Origin: Armatimonadota bacterium
GTDB lineage: Bacteria; Sysuimicrobiota; Sysuimicrobiia; Sysuimicrobiales; Humicultoraceae
DNA length: 64,000 nucleotides
Direction: 5' to 3'
Assembly (NCBI GenBank): GCA_031459855.1
Contig: JAVKHP010000001.1
Location: 1,674,429-1,738,428 of the forward strand
Part shown: piece after piece, positions 57,869 to 64,000 of the stretch
How positions within the stretch are numbered: the stretch's first letter is position 1
Layout of the letters: each line of letters opens with the position of its first letter
The notes under the pieces: model-generated
Told to the model about the DNA's origin: nothing
Database searches by the model: none
Seen by the model: the letters and a program-made list of their open reading frames with translations, nothing else
Translations under genes and position numbers: made by a program

Positions 57869-58054
57869 GGCGCTCCCCCCTATGCGGGGCCCCGGAGATC
57901 GTCGCGTTCGCGGGGCCCGCAGCGTATCGTATCGAGCAACGATCGCGGATCGGTCTCCCAATGGCCGATCGGCCGATGGTGGTCTGCGCCCCTACCCGGT
58001 GCCGCACCGTGCACCCCGGGCGGGGCGCTCAGGCGGCGCGCCGTCGGCACGACG

Positions 58055-58639
58055 CTACGCTGGCTGCGTCCCGTCGCCCAGGACCGCCTCGACCAGGTCG
58101 GCCTGCTCCAGGAAGAACGGGTCGGTCTCGACGCCGAGCGCCTCGTAGACCCGGCTGCGCAGCGCGCGCAGCGTGGCCCACACCGCCACGTCGATGATGG
58201 CGCCGTCGTCGAGGCCGACGGCCCGCAGCCGGTCGACCTGTGCTGCCACGGGGTGCCCGGCGGCCGCCGCCAGGGCGTAGTCCAGGATGGCCACGGTGCG
58301 CGCGTCGAGTCCGGCGGTGCGGTAGTCGTGGAGCACGGCGCGCACGCGATCCAGGCCGCCCAGGTCGCGCTCGACGTCGACGGCGTAGACCAGCACGCAG
58401 TACGTCGAGCGCAGGCGGTGGGCCACCAGCAGGCTGATCAACCGGCGCTCGTGCGGGGTGAGCGCCGAGACCTGCTTCACGGCTGCCGTGAAGGCGTCCA
58501 GCGCGGTGGCCAGCTCAGGCCGCAGCGACAGCGCCCGGGTGGCCTCCATGACGAATCCCAGCCGTGCCAGGTCGGCTTCGTAGGCCTGCCGCAAGGCCCC
58601 CGTCACGTCGTTCTCGTCCAGCGTGCGCACCCAGGGCAT
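58055..58639 (-). CDS. AhpD-like / carboxymuconolactone decarboxylase family protein without CxxC
   Basis: The 194-aa all-helical protein resembles peroxidase-related AhpD-like proteins (MPWVRTLDENDVTGALRQAY, LTPHERRLISLLVAHRL, a late FFLEQADLVEAVLG). The active-site region expected to read C-x-x-C-x-x-x-H is STYCVLVYAVDV, so the second Cys and the His are absent. Peroxidase activity is therefore doubtful. It is the last gene downstream of the sigma/anti-sigma/methyltransferase cluster. Confidence 0.78.
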   Translation of the reverse strand: MPWVRTLDENDVTGALRQAYEADLARLGFVMEATRALSLRPELATALDAFTAAVKQVSALTPHERRLISLLVAHRLRSTYCVLVYAVDVERDLGGLDRVRAVLHDYRTAGLDARTVAILDYALAAAAGHPVAAQVDRLRAVGLDDGAIIDVAVWATLRALRSRVYEALGVETDPFFLEQADLVEAVLGDGTQPA

Positions 58640-58729
58640 GTCACCTCAGCCTCCGTTCAGCCCGCGTCGACGACCCACCGCACCGGCGTCCGCACACGCC
58701 GCGTCCGCGGCCCGCCCCAGCAGCGCCGG

Positions 58730-59560
58730 TCACCCCCGCGGCTTGCGCGCCGAGAAGATCACCGAGCGCGCCACGTGCGGCTGGCGCTCCGGGGGGATGA
58801 GGCGGCGCATGAGCGCGATCAGTTCCGGGGTGAACAACGGGTACTGCTCGCACTCGTCCACGCCGAACGGCAGCTCCTCCCCCCGCGCGATCTCGACGAA
58901 CCCGATCTTCTGCAGCTTGCTGACGAAGACACGCTCCGCCAGGGCGCCCGAGAGTCAGCCCGCCCACGCGGCGGCGCTGGTCAGCACCTGCGGGGGCAGG
59001 TCCTCGTCCACCACGATGTCCGCCACCGCCATCCGGCCGCCTGGCCGCAGGATGCGGAACACCTCGGCGAAGGCCCGCGACTTGCGCGGCGAGAGGTTGA
59101 TCACGCCGTTGCTGATGGCGACGTCCACGCTCGCGTCGGGCAGGGGGATCGCTTCGATCTCGCCGCGCAGCCACTCCACGTTGGTCACACCGGCCGCCTC
59201 GGCGTTGCGGGCGGCCACCGCCAGCATCTCCGGCAGCATGTCCAGCCCGATGGCCCTGCCGTCCGGCGCCACCGCGTGCGCCGCGAGGATCGTGTCGATC
59301 CCACCGCCGCAGCCCAGGTCGATGACGACCTCGCCGGGGGCGAGCGCCGCCGCCCGCACGGGGTTCCCCACACCCAGGGCCTGCGCGATGGCGCCCGGCG
59401 GGAGCAGGCGCAGCTGCTCTGCGGTGTAGAGGCGCTCGGCCACGCTGGTCGTGGTGCCGATGACGGCGCGGTAGGCCTGCCGGACGAGGTCGCGGATCCC
59501 CTCCTGGTCCAGCAGATCGTCGGTAGTGCGCACGGCCGGGTGGGGCACGTGGTGGCTCAT
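58730..59560 (-). CDS. arsM: Arsenite methyltransferase-like protein with in-frame TGA (candidate selenoprotein)
   Basis: This 276-codon gene has a TGA at codon 202 (58957-58955). Before it are ALGVGNPVRAAAL, the SAM motif VVIDLGCGGGIDT (residues 79-90), GVINLSPRKSRAFAEVFRIL and SAAAWAG. After the TGA the same frame continues for 74 codons with clear family sequence (LSGALAERVFVSKLQKIGFV, later CEQYPLFTPELIALMRRL and VIFSARKP) and a normal stop at 58730. Relatives have Cys where the TGA lies, corresponding to the As(III)-binding Cys174 of the Cyanidioschyzon ArsM. Selenocysteine insertion is the favoured reading; nonsense mutation or base error is the alternative. The start overlaps the anti-sigma stop (ATGA). 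Confidence 0.8.
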
Positions 59561-59796
59561 CGCTGCTCTCCCAGGCTCCTGACGAAGGCCTCGAGCTTGT
59601 GGCGGGTCTCCGGCGGGAGCGTCACCGCCGGCCCCTCCTGCCGCAGGCGCGTGCGCAGCTGCTGGGCGAACTCCAGCTCCCCGCAGCAGTGGCGGCACAG
59701 GCCGAGGTGTTCTTCCAGCTCGCGCTCCTCGACGCGACCGAGGTTGCGGTCGAGGTACTCCCACAGGCGTGCCACGGCGTCCTTACAGCTGATCAC
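59557..59796 (-). CDS. Zinc-finger (ZAS-type) anti-sigma factor
   Basis: This 79-aa protein starts at a GTG overlapping the sigma-factor stop (GTGA). ISCKDAVARLWEYLDRNLG, then EEHLGLCRHCCGELEF, gives the zf-HC2 pattern H-x-x-x-C-x-x-C with an upstream Cys. No membrane segment follows, so it is a soluble anti-sigma factor, possibly redox- or metal-sensitive through its cysteines. It is overlapped in turn by the methyltransferase gene. Confidence 0.88.
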   Translation of the reverse strand: MISCKDAVARLWEYLDRNLGRVEERELEEHLGLCRHCCGELEFAQQLRTRLRQEGPAVTLPPETRHKLEAFVRSLGEQR

Positions 59797-60383
59797 GTGG
59801 ACCCCTCCCGGGGCGGACTCAAGAGCCGGTGGCGCTGCGCGTACTCCCAGAGCTCCCGTTCCAGCTGGCGGCGGCCACGGTGCAGCCAGGACAGGACGGT
59901 GCCCACCGGCCGGCCGGTGATCTCGGCGATCTCGCGTGCCTTGTACCCGTAGATGTAGGCAAGGATGAGGGCCACGCGGTGCAGCGGCGGGACTTGCTGC
60001 AGGACGTCGAGGATGCGGGCGTCGTCGAAGAGCTCGAGGAAGTCGAGGTGCACGCGGTCGGAGTAGGGGAAGGGGTCGTCCTCGACGATGGTGTCGAAGA
60101 GGTCGAAGCGGTCGTCGCCCGACTCCGTGGCGGGCGCGTGCGCGTCGGCATCGACGCGGTCGTAGTACGCGCGGGTGAGGATGCGCGTGAGCCACACCCG
60201 CGGACGGTCACGGTTGCGCAGGCCCGCAAAGCCCCGGAACGCGCGCAGCAGGGCGTCCTGCACGAGGTCCTCGGCGGCGGTCCGGTTGCCGCACAGCCGC
60301 ACCGCGACCGCGTACAGGTAGTCCAGGTGCGGCCGGACGACGTCTTCGAAGGTCGTGCGGGGTACGGACGAGAGCTCGGCCAT
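59793..60383 (-). CDS. ECF-type RNA polymerase sigma factor
   Basis: The 196-aa protein has sigma region 2 (HLDYLYAVAVRLCGNRTAAE, DLVQDALLRAFRGFAGL, RVWLTRILTRAYYD) and region 4 (VPPLHRVALILAYIYGYKAR, EIAEITGRPVGTVLSWLHRG). It is followed by an overlapping anti-sigma gene. Group assignment is not possible by eye, but it is SigR/RpoE-like in layout. It probably transcribes this operon and stress or metal-response genes. Confidence 0.93.
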   Translation of the reverse strand: MAELSSVPRTTFEDVVRPHLDYLYAVAVRLCGNRTAAEDLVQDALLRAFRGFAGLRNRDRPRVWLTRILTRAYYDRVDADAHAPATESGDDRFDLFDTIVEDDPFPYSDRVHLDFLELFDDARILDVLQQVPPLHRVALILAYIYGYKAREIAEITGRPVGTVLSWLHRGRRQLERELWEYAQRHRLLSPPREGST

Positions 60384-60482
60384 GCGTCCCCCCGATTCAC
60401 CTGCGCCTGCTACCAGAGACGGCGCGCGCGCGCCGGTTTATTGCGCGGGGCGTCTGACGGGCGTCATCCTGGTGGCGGCCGG

Positions 60483-60941
60483 TCAATCGCCCGCCTCGGG
60501 CGGCGCTGCCAGCGTGCTGGCCCACCCGGCGCCGCCTGCAACCAGCCAGCGGGGGAGGACCGCCGGCAGCACCCTCGGTTCCACCCGCGCGGCGTCCAGA
60601 CGGTCGACGGGCTGCCAGAGGAACTGCAGCTGCGCTTCCCGCGACCTGGGCGCGATCGTCGGATCGAGCTCGGGCGCCGCCACCAGGAACAGCAGGTTCA
60701 GTTCGTGAGCGTAGCCGGCAGGCGTCTGCCACCCGTGCTCGACGGCGCCCAGGAACCGCTCGACCCGCCCGCTGACGCCCAGCTCCTCGCGCAGTTCCCG
60801 CAGCACGGCGTCGGCGGCCGGCTCGCCTACCTCGATGTGTCCACCCGGGAGGAAGGTATGGGACGCGCCCGGCTTGCGGGCCAGGAGGATCCTGCCCCCG
60901 GCCACGATGACCGCACGCGCGATTAGCTCGACAGCCGCCAT
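60483..60941 (-). CDS. Nudix hydrolase
   Basis: This 152-aa protein starts at the ATG of MAAVELIARAVIVAGG; upstream open frame lacks homology. The Nudix box GGHIEVGEPAADAVLRELRE followed by ELG matches G-x5-E-x7-R-E-U-x-E-E-x-G-U. It hydrolyses a nucleoside diphosphate linked to another moiety; the substrate is unknown. It lies between the sigma factor operon and gltB, all on the minus strand, with gaps of about 100-145 bp. Confidence 0.9.
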   Translation of the reverse strand: MAAVELIARAVIVAGGRILLARKPGASHTFLPGGHIEVGEPAADAVLRELREELGVSGRVERFLGAVEHGWQTPAGYAHELNLLFLVAAPELDPTIAPRSREAQLQFLWQPVDRLDAARVEPRVLPAVLPRWLVAGGAGWASTLAAPPEAGD

Positions 60942-61086
60942 GGGTCCAGGATAGCAGGCCCGCAGCGTCATGCGCGGCGGAATCGCGATCCGGCGCACCG
61001 GGAGGTAGGCGTGCCGAGCTACCTCTGGACGCGTTCCCAGCGCCTCCCGGCGCTTGGCAGCCCCATCCCGCGCGGACAGCGTCGCG

Positions 61087-64000
<2,914 letters not shown>

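Noticed and set aside
58955-59560. Treating the methyltransferase as a normal 201-aa protein ending at 58955
   Set aside because: Clear homologous coding sequence continues in the same frame for 74 codons after the TGA, so the stop is internal to the gene.
56621-59920. 1099-codon plus-strand open frame
   Set aside because: It runs antisense across five recognisable minus-strand genes and has an Arg/His/Gly-rich, non-protein-like composition.

Overview
This is a very GC-rich bacterial chromosome segment with tightly packed genes, many ATGA/GTGA stop-start overlaps, frequent GTG starts and a heavy load of ABC importers and amino-acid or heterocycle catabolism. There is no rRNA or other marker that fixes the phylum. 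The style fits a high-GC, uncultivated, heterotrophic soil, sediment or hot-spring lineage, but that is an inference.

Left flank (1-21 kb). A minus-strand operon carries a carbohydrate-type importer (solute-binding protein and two permeases, no ATPase) plus a type I phosphodiesterase. Next is a minus-strand operon of a LarA-like protein, a 6-phosphogluconate/3-hydroxyisobutyrate-type dehydrogenase and an unusual DUF1893-ECF S-component fusion, divergent from a GntR/UTRA regulator. A D-aminopeptidase (M55), a DinB-like protein, a cupin and a cyclase follow. A plus-strand operon then holds an M20 hydrolase, an amidohydrolase, and an SsuABC/TauABC-type importer with two paralogous binding proteins. 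A small basic protein gene and tRNA-Ala(TGC) close the flank.

Catabolic island (about 21.2-52.6 kb). The segment is bracketed by direct repeats: tRNA-Ala sequence plus a 140-bp block at 21080-21340, and a second copy at 51254-52579 that is split by an IS481-like element. Inside, nearly all genes are on the plus strand: M20 dipeptidase, NicX/M29-like enzyme, enolase-superfamily enzyme, AstE/AspA-like deacylase, a complete Dpp-type importer, a DHDPS-family lyase, three FAD oxidoreductases, a 2-hydroxyacid dehydrogenase, a class III aminotransferase, a PPC-domain protein, an RpiR regulator and an SDR. A second Dpp-type set without ATPases follows, then another aminotransferase, DHDPS-family lyase, MFS transporter and ThDP enzyme. 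The right edge holds a solo IS end, a broken phage terminase and a tRNA fragment. The island reads as a mobile cassette for importing and degrading amino-acid-like or peptide-like compounds.

Right flank (52.7-64 kb). This part has an orphan molybdenum hydroxylase large subunit, queF with a preQ0-type transporter, a DUF2182-DUF1326 pair, and an operon of ECF sigma factor, zinc-finger anti-sigma factor, arsenite methyltransferase and AhpD-like protein. It ends with a Nudix hydrolase and a partial glutamate synthase large subunit. The arsenite methyltransferase has an in-frame TGA exactly where the family has its arsenic-binding cysteine, with 74 further homologous codons, so it is a candidate selenoprotein.

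A recurring feature of both flanks, not seen in the island, is degenerate tandem repeats of about 65-75 bp at gene junctions. Some have pulled apart a formerly overlapping stop/start pair.
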